From Fulvia fulva (Eukaryota > Ascomycota > Dothideomycetes > Mycosphaerellales > Mycosphaerellaceae): a stretch of 64,000 nt of DNA. The DNA is taken from positions 2,108,001 to 2,172,000 of the forward strand of contig NC_063016.1 of NCBI RefSeq assembly GCF_020509005.1. Reading direction: 5' to 3'. Both the position numbers and the translations under genes were made by a program. Below the pieces are notes generated by a model. The model searched no databases. It saw nothing but the letters and a program-made list of their open reading frames with translations, and had not been told where the DNA came from. This document shows, piece by piece, positions 32,352 through 47,200 of the stretch (positions are counted from its first letter, which is position 1; each line of letters begins with the position of its first letter).

Positions 32352-35300
32352 GGCCCTAAAATACGACATATTCGAAAGCTCTTATCAAGGCTATTCTAAC
32401 GATATATAAAGTAGGCTACTACCCCTAGAATTAAGGGAGTTCTACCTTATTTAATCTAGATAGCTTAAAGTTCTCTTTACCCTATTTCTTTAGCTCTAAA
32501 CGCCGCGGAGGTGCCTAGCTATATTAGGTAACTCCTAGGTAATAGTAGCCTAGGCTACGGTACTAACGGCGCCTACGGCTCTATAGGCGAAGCTCCCCTA
32601 AGACAACTAGTAGCAACTTATAGAGGACGCAAAAAGTATAGAAACTAACGATTAGCTCCCTTACCGGTCTCTATAGGTAATTATTACTTGTCTACGTACG
32701 GCGCTTATACTATCGTATGACTAAGGCAATAAGAAATAAGGACGACGTCCTAGGCGATTAGTAAGGCCACCCGGAATTAACACCCCTATAGCTAGGTATC
32801 GGTCGCGGTATCGATACTAGGCCCCCGCCTAACGCACGATATAGTTACGATCCGTATTGTAGCAAAGGAAGACTAGGCCGAAGTTACGAAGCTATCGAAC
32901 AAGGAGCTCGCCTAACGAATTAACTAACTAGGGGTGGTCGTAGTGAACTAACAGTCTAACGGCACTCTATAGATCTCTACTAGCTCTACTACTACTAGGA
33001 GGTACCTAGAGGCATAGCTATAGTAGGTATCTAAGGTTACGGTATTAGCGAAGGTCTTAACGAAACAATTTACGATCCTAGTCTACGATATACCTAAGGA
33101 GTTCGACCTAACTAACTAAGGTCACCTACGTACTCTCTAAGAGGACAACCCGGTCACTCTTAACTCTCTAATCCAGAAGGCGACTTGGCTCCATAGGAAA
33201 TGGCCAGAAGGCAAGAAGGCCTCGGCGCTAATAGTATAGCTATAAGACACGAAAGCGGCGGATCTAGCGATAGAATAAGGCCTAATCTAGTAATATAGCC
33301 TTAAGATAGTCGAAAAGTGCTCCTTATCCTTTTATATCCTCTAATACTTCAAATGCTAATAGTATAGACACTAAACCTACACGTATATAAATAAGTAGGC
33401 CTACTCGAACTATATAGGAGACTATATATCTAGGGACTATATATTAGCTACGAGACGGTACGCGAACTGTCCGGGGTACTACCTATCGTATAGCGCGGAA
33501 TGCCTATAGCGGAAACTAGCGAAAAACAAGGCAATCACAAATAGAACCGTCGCCCTAAGATTCTACGGCGACCGTAAGACTAGCCTATACCGGAACTAGC
33601 TAGTAGCGGTCGGGTATAAGCGCCCTAGGGCCGAGAACGATATAAAGGATACGTAACCTAGGGCGTACGGGAGGCTACGTGCTCTACTAGCTACGGCGAG
33701 GGAATCTAACTAGTCCCGGCTCTCCTTTAGTATATAGCTAATAGGCGTAGACTAGGACGTATAAGGTAGTAGGACATAGGACGCTATAGAGGAAATGATT
33801 ATCGATACCGATAACTAGCCTCGATACGCTTAGTATTATCTAGTATAACGTTAACTATAGTAAGGATATAGTCTAGAACCATTTCCTATACGAGGCGGAC
33901 CCGTACGTCTACTACGTCCTAGTAATCTAGGAGCTATAGATTAACCCGTACTATAAGAGACTAACGACCTACAAGTTACTAGGCTATATAATATACCTAC
34001 GAGGCGACGGCAGACCCCGTACGTGCTTCTATATTAGTAAGGACATACTAGAATCCGACTAGGAGGTAGTATACTACGTAGACGAAGAAGGCGGGGGCGA
34101 TATTACCTCCCTCTACGTAGGTAGTACCTAGATATACAACCTATATATACAACCGCTAGCCTCGAGGTCTAGCCGCGACCTAGGGGTCTATAGACACCTA
34201 GACAGTACGCTTAAGAGACAAGGGTACCACATCGTAGTAGGAGACTTTAATATATACTACCCTTCCTAGGAAAGCCTTATATAGCCGCACCCTATAGCCG
34301 ACGAAGTATTCGACTTAATAGCGAGTAACGTAATTACCCTTAATACCCCGAAGGACCTAGGCACCTAGAAGAGAGGGGGACTCTAAGGCACGATCGACCT
34401 CTCCTAGATCTTAGATAGCTACTACTATACGGTAACCTACTATAGGATCGAATATAAACTCGAGGCGTCGTTAGACCACATACTAGTCAGGACCTCTATT
34501 ACGATATAGATATAACGTATACTAGCGAGAACCCCTAAGCTAAACTAGGGAAAGGCCTACTAGGCTAATATCTAGGCGTACCTCGATAACTCTAAGAGGC
34601 TAGTCTAGATCGCGTAGTAGTAATATAATAGTAAAGACGAGATAGACGAGGCAGTCTAAGGGTTAATAGACGAAATAAGAAAAGCGACCTTACTTTACGT
34701 TCCGCTTACCTAACTAACGACATAGTCTAAACTATACTAGACGCCGAAGTATACTACGGTAGTAAGAGAAGTAAGGAGAGCCCGCCGGGTATAGACGAGC
34801 AGCTATAGCGAGGAGGCCTAGAACGTATATAGGGAGGCATACTAATAGAAGAAAGCTATAATACGGAGGGAGAAAGTAGTCGGCTAGAGGGCTATAGTAG
34901 AAGAAATCGCCGGTAAGCTAGCGAGGATATAGAAGCTAGCAAAATGGGCCTAATAGGACCCTATATAGGGCCCCTCCTTCTCTCTCCTTACGCTATAATT
35001 GCCTAGTAGCCCGGTTAGCGACCCCGAGGCTAAGGCGCGTCTACTAGCTAGCAAGTTCTTCCCGCCCCTAGTCGAGGCTAATCTAAGCGACATAAATAGC
35101 TCTACTCCCCTAGCCCCTAGTATCGCGGTCTAATAGGAGGTGTCCGAGGGAGAAGTTGCCGCTATACTTAGGAAGTTGCCGGCGAAGAAAGCCCCGGGGC
35201 CGGATAGGATCCTGAATGAGCTACTAAAGAAGTATAGAGATCAACTAGCCCTAGTAGTCGTAGCAATCTTTAACGCCTGCCTATAGACCGGATACTACCC

Positions 35301-37302
35301 GATAGTATTTAAACAATCGACGATAGTAGTCCTACGTAAGCCCTAAAAGGAAGACTATATATAGGTAAAGTCATACCGCCTAATTACGCTCCTTAATACT
35401 CTTAGGAAGGCGCTTAAGAAGCTAGTTATAACGAGTATCTCCGAGGCGGTAGAGGAACACTCCCTACTCCCGGACACCTAGATAGGTGCGCGCCTATAGC
35501 GATCGACGCTATCCGCGATAGAACTTATCACCTCTTAGGTAAAGGCTATCTAGTATAAGAATAGGGACAAGGTGGCTTCCTTACTTAGCCTAGACATATC
35601 GGGAGCCTTCGACTACGTATTATACCCGCGGCTACTCTATATCCTAAGGTCGAAAGGACTCCCTAAGTAGCTTATTAACTTTATACGGTCCTACCTCTAA
35701 AACCGTACTACGTCGATCCTAGTCGTTTAGTATAAAAGCCTATTTTAAGTAGTCTATACTAGAATCCCGTAAGGCTTAACGCTAGTACCTATTCTATTCC
35801 TCTTCTTTATAGCGACGCTACTCCTAGCCCTAGAATCCTAGAACACCGCTACGACCGGCTTCGTAGACGACACGAATATCCTAGCGTAGTCTTCCTCGAC
35901 TAAGGAGAACTATAGGCTACTAGAAGAGAAGTATAAGATCTACGAGGACTAGGCTAGGAGGCACGGGGCTCGGTTTGCCCTAGAAAAGTACAATCTAATA
36001 CACTTTACGCGCCGGCCACAGTTCTATAATATACAAGCTTCTATCTAGATATAGGGGTATACGACTAACCCGGCAAGTCAGCTTAGGATCCTCGGACTAT
36101 AGGTAGACCCGGCGCTACGGTAGAGGAAGTACGTATAGGCAATATTACGGAAAGCTAAACAGAATATAGTATTATACTAGAGGCTTACTACGTCTATATA
36201 GAGGGCGGACTTCCGGTAGTTACGACTTCGATATACGGCTATTATACGGCCAGTCCTTACCTATAGTAGCTAAGTATAGTCCTTAGGCGAGAGGGCCTAC
36301 CTATCGAAGGGACTCGTCGCGCCGCTAGCGAAGATCTAAAACCAATGCCTAAGGAAGGTCACCGGGGTATATAAGTCGACACTAACGAGGATGCTTAAGT
36401 ACGAGACCGCTATACCGCCGATCGACCTATATATCTAGGGACTACGGACCTCCTACTTAGGCAAGTCGGTATAGTACCTAGTATAGAAGGTCATCGCTAG
36501 TATAGTCGTAAGGGCCCGTAAATTAGTACTAGCGTATAAGGGCATTCGACCCGGAAACGAGCCGAACTATCGGGTAAGGGACGAATAGCTAGTAATACGA
36601 TAGGAAGGTAAGAAGTCGTTTGTAGAGTAACTATAGAAAGAGAGGTAGAACAACTAGGGTGTAGGGTATAGTAGACGCCCTTAGCTAGCGGGATAACCTA
36701 AGGAATAGTTAGCTATAAAATCCGCGGTCAAGTACCCCCTAAAGCTTATCTACTACCGCCTTACGAGGGCATAGAGTAGTATAGTAACCTAACTACGAAG
36801 CGAACACATCGGCCTCTAGGGGTACCTATTATAGAGGAAGGTTCTAGGATATACGAATACTAGCTACCCCTACGGCTATCGCTCCTAGAACGCACGGTAC
36901 GTACTCCTCGTCTATCCGAGGTGGTCGCTAGGAAGGGGGGAGTAGATAGTAAAGGCGAGGAACCGGACGATTAGGGCACTTCTTAATAACGCTAAGGACC
37001 TACGGCGTATTACGAACTAGATACTAGAGAAGGGCTAGCTAGAACAGTACCGCCTAGTAGGAGTAGTATAGGAAGAGAGGACACGGCGTAGCGCGACGAG
37101 ACCGGCTAGGAGCGGGGGCTAACGGGGTAGTAATATAGACTACGTACGTTTAGAGGGAAAGCTAATCTAGATAAGGAGTAGTCGGGGGCGGGAAGGGTTT
37201 TTATCTATTCGGGTTTCCCTTTGTATATAATAATAGATATATACCTATATAGGCCGAATAGGGTCCTAGAATAGGGGAATAACAAATCTATCTATATCTC
37301 TA
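32352..37302 (+). mobile_element. LINE-A copy 3, full length, heavily RIPed
   Basis: This 4.95-kb plus-strand copy matches copy 2 in inverted orientation from its 5' end (ggccctaaaatacg) to its (ATCT)n tail (37285-37302). ORF1 would lie at about 32541-33818, with its ATG changed to ATA (gtaatagta). ORF2 would lie at about 33806-37125. The RT motif region is near 35855 (ttcgtagacgacacg). Dozens of TAG/TAA codons interrupt both. No target duplication is evident: the left flank is gypsy-4 and the right flank is LINE-B. Confidence 0.88.
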
Positions 37303-37307
37303 TTTAA

Positions 37308-37413
37308 ACGACGCTAGGGGTAAAGGCGATAGAGGAGCTAATAAGCAAACTACGCCGTAACTAGAAGAAGGTACGCTAGGACGATATAAGAGACTTCCTA
37401 ATAGTAAACCTAT
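37308..37413 (+). mobile_element. Short LINE-B fragment
   Basis: acgctaggggtaaaggcgat and the next 85 bases match the reverse complement of about 45690-45785 within LINE-B, up to aacctat. It abuts the tail of LINE-A copy 3. It is too short to encode anything. Confidence 0.75.
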
Positions 37414-37650
37414 ATTACTGTACCGGCGTATATTTACTTAAACCCGCGGGCACGTACCTAGACCTCGCGCCCGCTAACTAATCCGACTAGCGGCTTAGCG
37501 CCCGTATATAACTCTCCCGCCCTCCGCGCCTCCCTTAGATAGAATATCTATTCGACTTATACCTTACCCGACTACGTACTTATACCTACTTATAACACTT
37601 CGAATAGATTATTACTTACGTATAGAGAGACACGAGAAGCTATATTTAGG
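37414..37650. other. Unidentified RIPed 237-bp segment
   Basis: There is no match elsewhere in the window that I could see, and no coding motif. CG-rich patches alternate with TA-rich runs. It could be part of an LTR. Its right edge is the point where homology with 6048 and leftward (inverted) begins. Confidence 0.4.
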
Positions 37651-39271
37651 AATATACGTTAAGCGTACTCTAGTCCTTATATTACCGTATCTCGCTATGT
37701 TTCTTTCTTAGTATTATGTTCGTAAGTAGGACTAACGGTTATCGTACTTAAGCGTTAGTCTAGCTATTTCCCTATTACTAAGGGTTGGCCGGTGTCTATA
37801 TTATAGAGCTAGCATTTACGCGCGGCGGAGGGCGCTTATACTACTTAATAGGGTAGTCTAGCGAGTATAAGTTATAGTCTATACGGCGGTAGCGGATATA
37901 ACCGCCTACTACGATAATACTAGCCTTCTCCTTAGGCTCGAGCTTCTTAAGTTCCTTAAATTCGCGCGGTATCTAAGCGTATAGCTTAAGGCCTAAACCT
38001 TAGGCTACGCCGGGCGCGGTAGGTATAGTACCGTTACTACCGCTAGTACTACGAGGTAGTCGTAGTATAGCTAGGGTCTTTGACTTTAGGCGCTTGAACT
38101 TAGCTTCGAGCTTATAGTATAGGTCGACTAAGTCTTTCTAGTCCTTAGTCTCTATAGGCAGTGCCTCTATATATTTATAGTTAAGCTTACCCTCGAGTAG
38201 GCGGTGATTAGTCTTAGCTAATAGGTCGTATAAGTTACGCTATTTATCGTACTTAGCGATAAAGATAGAAAATGACTCGTTCTTACCCTACTATAAGACC
38301 TAGAGCTTCTAGAAGGCCTTGCCTATTACGTCCTTTTTACTATACCGATCGATAAGGAATTAGATCATCCTATCGATAGACTTAAAGGGGTTAACGTAAT
38401 TGCGCTTAGTACGCTTAGAGGGTACTCGCGGATTATATAGCTAGTACGGGTACCCGTCGAGGTAGTTAAGTATATAGCGTAGTCCGTCCTCGATAGTCTA
38501 GAACTATATTACGGACAGCTTAATCTCTAGCTAATCGAGCTAACGGTTAAAGTTTAAATTCTTATTATCGAACTCGCTTTCTAGGTCCTTAACTAACTTG
38601 TTAGTATATATAGTATTAACGGAGGGTTCGATAGTAGTGAACTAGCTAACGGCGGTATTACTAGTTACCCTAGAAGTACTACTAGGTATACCCTAGCGTT
38701 CTCGTCGTAAGGAGTTACGGCGTAGGTAACGGCGTAGTCGACTATTATCTCTACCCTTATTATTATTAGAGTTGTCTCCGTTGTTATCGCTACTACCTCT
38801 ACTACCTCCTCGTCGGGTGCCTCTACCTATACGGTCCTACTAAGTAGGAGGCGTAGGTGATCGTGAAATACCGTTACGACGAGGGGAGTAGACGCGGACC
38901 TAACGACTACGGTCATTATTATTATTACCATTAGTACCGCTAGTATCGCTAGTACCGTTCGTGTCCTTAGCTACTAGCTAAGCCTTTAGCTCTACTACCT
39001 CCTTATTTAGAGCCTAATTACGCTTAGATAGGGCTTTAATATCCTTAGGTAATATGCCTACCTACGACTCCTCGACCTATCCGAAGAGCGTATTATTATC
39101 CTATCGGAGGCGCTAATTAGCTTCCTTAAGGTCTTATATCTAACTCTTATACTTCTAGTATTTATTAAAGTAGAATGTAAAGAGGCCCTTAATATCCTTA
39201 TCTTTTTCGAGTTAACTAAGACTCTCGGATACGATGTTACGTTCCTTCTTTATATTAGCGTACTTACGCTA
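37651..39271 (-). pseudogene. Inverted gypsy-1 gag remnant
   Basis: This is the reverse complement of about 4428-6048, nearly identical, including the Asn/Gly-rich linker (38740-38960) and the tract ccctattactaagggttggc. Like its partner, it is joined on its gag-5' side to a LINE-A tail at the same nucleotide. LINE plus gag therefore duplicated as one inverted unit. RIP stops are shared with the plus copy. Confidence 0.82.
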
Positions 39272-42200
39272 TATAGATAGATAGATAGATTTGTTATTCC
39301 CCTATTCTAGGACCCTATTCGGCCTATATAGGTATATATCCATTGTTATATATAAAGGGAAACCCGAATAGGTGAGAACCCTTCCCGCCCCCGACTACTC
39401 CTTATCTAGATTAGCTTTCCCTCTAAACGTACGTAGTCTATGTCACTACCCCGTTAGCCCCCGCTCCTAGCCGGTCTCGTCGCGCTACGTCGTGTCCTCT
39501 CTTCCTATACTACTCCTACTAGGCGGTACTATTCTAGCTAGCCCTTCTCTAGTATCTAGTTCGTAATACGCCGTAGGTCCTTAGCGTTGTTAAGAAGTAC
39601 CCTAATCGTCCGGTTCCTTGCCTTTACTATCTACTCCCCCCTTCCTAGCGACTACCTTAGACAGACGAGGAGTACGTACCGTACGTTCTAGGAGCGATAG
39701 CCGTAGGAGAAGCTAGTATTTGTATATCCTAGAACCTTCCTCTATAATAGGTACCCCTAGAGGCCGATGTGTTCGCTTCGTAGTTAGGTTACTATACTAC
39801 TCTATGCCCTCGTAAGGCGGTAGTAGATAAGCTTCGGGGGGTACTTAACCGCGGATTTTGTAGCTAACTATTCCTTAGGTTGTCCCGCTAGCTAAGGGCG
39901 TCTACTATACCCTACACCCTAGTTGTTCTACCTCTCTTTCTATAGTTACTCTATAAACGACTTCTTACCTTCCTATCGTATTACTAGCTATTCGTCCCTT
40001 ACCCGATAGTTCGGCTCGTTTCCGGGTCGAATGCCCTTATACGCTAGTACTAATTTACGGGCCCTTACGACTATACTAGCTATGACCTTCTATACTAGGT
40101 ACTATACCGACTTGCCTAAGTAGGAGGTCCGTAGTCCCTAGATATATAGGTCGATCGGCGGTATAGCGGTCTCGTACTTAAGTATCCTTATTAGTGTCGA
40201 CTTATATGCCCCGGTGACCTTCCTTAGGCATTAGTTTTAGATCTTCGCTAGCGGCGCGACGAGTCCCTTTAATAGGTAGGCCCTCTCGCCTAAGGACTAT
40301 ACTTAGCTACTATAGGTAAGGACTAGCCGTATAATAGCCGTATATAGAAGTCGTAACTACCGGAAGTCCGCCCCCTATATAGACGTAGTGAGCCTCTAGT
40401 ATAATACTATATTCTGTTTAGCTTTCCGTAATATTACCTATACGTACTTCCTCTACCGTAGCGCCGGGTCTACCTATAGTCCGAGGATCCTAAGCTGACT
40501 TACCGGGTTAGTCGTATACCCCTATATCTAGATAGAAGCTTATATATTATAGAACCGTAGCCGGCGCGTAGAGTGTATTAGATTGTACTTTTCTAGGGCA
40601 AACCGAGCCCCGTGCCTCCTAGCCTAGTCCTCGTAGACCTTGTACTTCTCTTCTAGTAGCCTATAGTTCTCCTTAGTCGAGGAAGACTACGCTAGGATAT
40701 TCGTGTCGTCTACGAAGCCGGTCGTAGCGGTGTTCTAGGATTCTAGGGCTAGGAGTAGCGTCGCTATAAAGACGAGGAATAGGATAGGTACTAGCGTTAA
40801 GCCTTACGGGATTCTAGTATAGACTACTTAAAATGGGCTTCTATACTAGCCGACTAGGATCGACGTGTAACGGTTTTAGAGGTAGGACCGTACGAAGTTA
40901 ATAAGCTACTTAGGGAGTCCTTTCGACCTTAGGATATAGAGTAGCCGCGGGTATAATACGTAGTCGAAGGCTCCCGATATATCTAGGCTAAGTAAGGAAG
41001 CCACCTTGTCCCTATTCTTATACTAGATAGCCTTTACCTAAGAGGTGATAAGTTCTATCGCGGATAGCGTCGATCGCTATAGGCGCGTACCTATCTAGGT
41101 ATCCGGGAGTAGGGAGTGTTCCTCTACCGCCTCGGAGATACTCGTTATAACTAGCTTCTTAAGCGCCTTCCTAAGAGTATTAAGGAGCGTAATTAGGCGG
41201 TATGACTTTACCTATATATAGTCTTCCTTTTAGGGCTTACGTAGGACTACTATCGTCGATTGTTTAAATACTATCGGGTAGTATCCGGTCTATAGGCAGG
41301 CGTTAAAGATTGCTACGACTACTAGGGCTAGTTGATCTCTATACTTCTTTAGTAGCTCATTTAGGATCCTATCCGGCCCCGGGGCTTTCTTCGCCGGCAA
41401 CTTCCTAAGTATAGCGGCAACTTCTCCCTCGGACACCTCCTATTAGACCGCGATACTAGGGGCTAGGAGAGTAGAGCTATTTATGTCGCTTAGATCAGCC
41501 TCGACTAGGGGCGGGAAGAACTTGCTAGCTAGTAGACGCGCCTTAGCCTCGGGGTCGCTAACCGGGCTACTAGGCAATTATAGCGTAAGGAGAGAGAAGG
41601 AGGGGCCCTATATAGGGTCCTATTAGGCCCATTTTGCTAGCTTCTATATCCTCGCTAGCTTACCGGCGATTTCTTCTACTATAGCCCTCTAGCCGACTAC
41701 TTTCTCCCTCCGTATTATAGCTTTCTTCTATTAGTATGCCTCCCTATATACGTTCTAGGCCTCCTCGCTATAGCTGCTCGTCTATACCCGGCGGGCTCTC
41801 CTTACTTCTCTTACTACCGTAGTATACTTCGGCGTCTAGTATAGTTTAGACTATGTCGTTAGTTAGGTAAGCGGAACGTAAAGTAAGGTCGCTTTTCTTA
41901 TTTCGTCTATTAACCCTTAGACTGCCTCGTCTATCTCGTCTTTACTATTATATTACTACTACGCGATCTAGACTAGCCTCTTAGAGTTATCGAGGTACGC
42001 CTAGATATTAGCCTAGTAGGCCTTTCCCTAGTTTAGCTTAGGGGTTCTCGCTAGTATACGTTATATCTATATCGTAATAGAGGTCCTGACTAGTATGTGG
42101 TCTAACGACGCCTCGAGTTTATATTCGATCCTATAGTAGGTTACCGTATAGTAGTAGCTATCTAAGATCTAGGAGAGGTCGATCGTGCCTTAGAGTCCCC

Positions 42201-44225
42201 CTCTCTTCTAGGTGCCTAGGTCCTTCGGGGTATTAAGGGTAATTACGTTACTCGCTATTAAGTCGAATACTTCGTCGGCTGTAGGGTGCGGCTATATAAG
42301 GCTTTCCTAGGAAGGGTAGTATATATTAAAGTCTCCTACTACGATGTGGTACCCTTGTCTCTTAAGCGTACTGTCTAGGTGTCTATAGACCCCTAGGTCG
42401 CGGCTAGACCTCGAGGCTAGCGGTTGTATATATAGGTTGTATATCTAGGTACTACCTACGTAGAGGGAGGTAATATCGCCCCCGCCTTCTTCGTCTACGT
42501 AGTATACTACCTCCTAGTCGGATTCTAGTATGTCCTTACTAATATAGAAGCACGTACGGGGTCTGCCGTCGCCTCGTAGGTATGTTATATAGCCTAGTAA
42601 CTTGTAGGTCGTTAGTCTCTTATAGTACGGGTTAATCTATAGCTCCTAGATTACTAGGACGTAGTAGACGTACGGGTCCGCCTCGTATAGGAAATGGTTC
42701 TAGACTATATCCTTACTATAGTTAACGTCATACTAGATGATACTAAGCGTGTCGAGGCTAGTTATCGGCATTAATAATAATTTCCTCTATATCGTCCTAT
42801 GTCCTACTACCCTATACGTCCTAGTCTACGCCTATCGGCTATATACTAAAGGGGAGCCGGGCCTAGTTAGATTCCCTCGACGTAGCTAGTAGAGCACGTG
42901 GCCTCCCGTACGCCCTAGGTTACGTATCCTTTATATCGTTCTCGGCCCTAGGGCGCTTATACCCGACCGCCGCTAGTTAGTTCCGGTATAGGCTAGCCTT
43001 ACGGTCGCCGTAGAATCTTAGGGCGACGGTTCTGTTTGTGATTGCCTTGTTTTTCGCTAGTTTCCGCTATAGGCATTCCGTACTATATAATAGGTAGTAC
43101 CCCGGACAGTTTGCGTACCGTCTCGTAGTCGATATATAGTCCCTAGATATATAGTCTCCTATATAGTTCGAGCAGGCCTACTTATTTATACACGTATAGG
43201 TTTAGTGTCTATACTGTTAGCATTTGAAGTATTAGAGGACACGAAAGGATAAGGAGTGCTTTTCTACTATCTTAAGGCTATATTACTAGACTAGGCCTTG
43301 TTCTATCGCTAGATCCGCCTTATTCGCGTCTTATAGCTATACTATTAGCGCCGAGGCCTTCTTGCCTTCTAGCTATTTCCTATAGAGCCAAGTCGCCTTC
43401 TAGATTAGAGAGTTAAGAGTGACCGGGTTGTCCTCTTAGAGAGCGCGTAGGTAAGCCTAGTTAGTTAGGTTAAACTCCTTAGGTATATCGTAGACTAGGA
43501 TCGTAAATTGTTTCGTTAAGACCTTCGCTAATACCGTAACCTTAGATGCCTACTATAGCTGTGCCTCTAGGTGCCTCCTAGTAGTAGTAGAGCTAGTAGA
43601 GATCTATAGAGTACCGTTAGACTATTAGTTCACTACGACCACCCCTAGTTAGTTGATTCGTTAGGCGAGCTCCTTATTCGATAGCTTCGTAACTTCGGCC
43701 TAGTCTTCCTTTACTACAATACGGATCGTAACTATATCGTGCGTTAGGCGGGGGCCTAGTATCGATGCCGCGACCGATACCTAGCTATAGGGGTGTTAAT
43801 TCCGGGTGGCCTTACTAATCGCCTAGGACGTCGTCCTTATTTCTTATTGCCCTCGGTAATACGACATTATAAGCGCCGTACGTAGGTAAGTGATCATTAC
43901 CTATAGAGACCGGTAAGGGAGCTAATCGTTAGTTTCTATACTTTTTACGTCCTCTATAAGTTGCTACTAGTTGTCTTAGGGGAGCTTCGCCTATAGGCCC
44001 GTAGGCGCCGTTAGTACCGTAGCCTAGGCTACTATTGCCTAGGAGTTGCCTAATGTAGCTAGGCACCTCCGCGGCGTTTGGAGCTAAAGAAATAGGGTGA
44101 AGAGAGCTTTAAGCTGTCCAGATTGATTAAGGTAGAACTCCCTTAGTCCTAGGGGTAGTGGCCTGCTTTATATATCGTTAGAATAGCCTTAATAAGAGCT
44201 TTCGAATATATCGTGTTTTGGCGCC
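39272..44225 (-). mobile_element. LINE-A copy 4, full length, heavily RIPed
   Basis: A minus-strand copy from the 5' end (ggcgccaaaacacg at 44225) to the (ATCT)n tail at 39272-39291. Same gene order as copy 2; the ORF1 ATG has become ATA (ctattgcc near 44032 on plus). The 3' flank is gypsy-1 gag and the 5' flank is LINE-B, so no target duplication can be drawn. It is very close to copy 3 and slightly less mutated than copy 1 at some CpA sites. Confidence 0.88.
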
Positions 44226-47200
44226 TTCTAGAGATATAATTCAGGCTATGCCTTTATATTATAGTATGTTCTTGCTTTACTAAAGTGTATAAGTTGGTAC
44301 CTTTTAGGGGCGAACCGGGCACTATACTTCTTTGCCCACTCCTCGTATTTCTTGTGCCTATCTTTAAGGAGGCGACAGTTCTCTTCTGTCGAGTCTGACT
44401 AGGCTAGGATGTTTATATCGTCTACGAACCCCGATACTAAGGTTTACGGAGAGGTGAGTAGGGGGATTAGATCCGACATAAATATTAGAAACAGGATAGG
44501 GGAGAGAGTAGATCCCTAAGGTATTCTAGTCTCTACCTATACCGGGTCGGACGTGTACCTTCCTAGGACTAGGTACGTCGTCCGTTCCTAGAGAAAGGAG
44601 TAGACGAACGACGTTACCTACTAGGGGATGCCTTTCTACTATAGGATATGTATTAGCCTTTAGTATAAGACGTTATCGAAGGCCCCTACGATGTCGAGGG
44701 ATAGTAAGGACGCCGCTCGGTTCCTACCGTAGTGCTAGAGGGTCTGAATTTGCTCCGTAATTAGCTCTATTACTATTAGTGTCGATCGCTAGCTTCTTCC
44801 CCCTATCTATGTTACTAGGAGTACGTGGTTGTCCTCGGCTAGCTACGTAAGTCTCTAGGCTACTATCTTTTCTAGGACCTTCCCTATCGTGTTTAGAAGT
44901 GCGATTAGTCTATACGACTTAGGCTAAGTATAGTCCTCCTTCTATAGCTTACGTAGTACTACTATTATAGACTCTCTATACGGCTTCGGGTGATACCCTA
45001 GCCGTAGGTACGCGGTAAATAGGTTTATAAGGCTCGGCGCGATCTCTTCTCTATACTCTTTTAGTAGTACGTTTAGTATCCTGTCTAGGCCTAGGGCTTT
45101 TCGTCCTTTTAGCTTACTTATAACTCCTATTACTATATTAGAGCTAACCGCCTAATCTATGTCTAGGGGTTCCGGGTATGTGCTCGGGTCGATGTCCGTA
45201 AGGTCTGCCTCTACTTACGTCGAAAAGAAATGGTCGGCTAACGCTTTTGCCTTGCCCCGGGGCGTAGCCTAGGCAATCCCTTCGCGGTCTACGATTAGGG
45301 GGAAGTAAGGGGCTTATTGCTCTTTAGGTAGTCGTGCCTATTTAGCAAGTCTCTATATCTGTTCCGGGTTTTCTATAACGAGCCTAATCGTCGCTCTCTA
45401 GTCCTATAGCTTATCGCGTCTTATCTGTGCCTTCTTCTCTTATGTCGCGTAGTAGTATTGCTCCTACGTCTCTTAGGTGTGCTCTATCGTCTACTGTCGC
45501 CTTGCCCTTCTAGTCTCCCTTACCTTCGTAGAGTATTTAGGGGTCTAGAAGGCCTTCTACTACGTTAAGGGCCGGAGTAACGGCGTGTATTGTTCCGCTG
45601 CTTACTATATAACCGAGGTAATCTATTCCGCTACTTGATCTAGCTAAGCTGTCGTCTCGAGTTCTCTATACTATAGTAGGTTCGCTATTAGGAAGCCTCT
45701 TCTATCGTCCTAGCGTACCTTCTTCTAGTTACGGCGTAGTTCGTTTACTAGCTCCTCTATCGCCTTTACCCCTAGCGTCATTTAGATAGGGATATAGTCT
45801 AAGGAGGCTTCTAGCGCGTAGTTCGGTCGGCATTAGACTAGTCTCTCTTCAAGTTCTCGTAATAGGAAGTATAGGTCGATTGTACTTATACTAGTACGGG
45901 CCTTCTACGTCTCTATTCCCTTTAGTATTACTAAGGCCATTCCGTAGCGTACGGTTATGTCTAGTAGCTTCCCCCCTAGAAACGCGTGTAGGGGAGTGAA
46001 TTCGAGTCCCTACTATAGGTAGTAGAGGTTGAAGTCGCCGAGGAGTACTTACTTCGTGTCTTAGCTTAGGGTCCGCTCTAGGTAGGCGAGGGTTCCTAGT
46101 TTCCTACTCGTCCGACCCCGCGGTAGCGGGTTATAAACGTTATAGATCTAGATAGGGCCTTATGTCGTATCGATCTAGATTAATGTTATGTCTCCTAGGT
46201 TACCCTACTACGGTAGTATAACCTTCCACGACTCAAGGTCTATAGTCTTACTTACGTATATATATGTCCTCGGGATGACGCCTCGTTAGCCCGCGATTAC
46301 GGTATAGTATCTCCGGTCATTATAAGTGGCTAGAAGCCCTACGTAGGGGTTGATCTATAGTTCCTATACCGTAATAACGTAGTACCGTAGCGGGTCTAGC
46401 TCTTATAGAAAGTGGCGCTAGACCTTGTCCCTACTTTTGTTTACGTTATACTATACGATAGTAATATCGTCGTATAGTATTATTTGTTATCCGTAAGGTC
46501 TATTTCCGTACTAACCTACTATATCTCCTAAGCCTATATCTCGCTATCCGGCTAGCCCTAGGGCCGCTAGGGCGCCCTAAAGATTCGCATTTAGCCTAGT
46601 TCGTTAGTAGCCCGGTTAAGGTGTCGAGGCCTACCGGGAGGTAGATACGTTTACGGTTAGGTTCCCTTATTCGTCTCTTCTACCCTCTTCCTTTTACTTA
46701 GCTCGAAGCCCTTGTATACGGTAGGTCCCTCCTACTGTCGTTAGGGGTACCTAGCTAGTATAGAGATCCTTACTTGTCTCGCTCGTTCTTATACTACTAT
46801 TCTAGCCGGGTATTAGCTTGAATACGCTAGGTACCTTCTACCGTAGTATACGTACCTACTCTCCTTTTTTAGGCATTCCCTTCCCTAGTATAGGCCTACG
46901 TAGTAAGGACACCTTAGGGTCTTCTCCCCGTATTTTAGGGCTATATGACCGTACTATTAGTATTAGAAGCATTGTAGTACTCTATAGCTACTCTAATAGA
47001 TCTCCGTGTCTATTCTCTCGTAGTTCTAGAATAGCCCATTGTCTAGTATCTAGTTAGCTTGTTCCGCTGTCTCTACCTAAATAATAAGCGATAAATACGT
47101 CTTTTCTCGGTCTACTGTCTTATATAGCTATGCCGCCTTCGTTAGTCGTACTCCTAGGGAGGTGTTCTAGTTCTATACTTAGAGGTAGGGAAGGTCTTCG

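Noticed and set aside
46818..47057. 79-codon plus-strand open stretch
   Set aside because: Opposite strand of the LINE-B ORF1 knuckle region, with no motif of its own.
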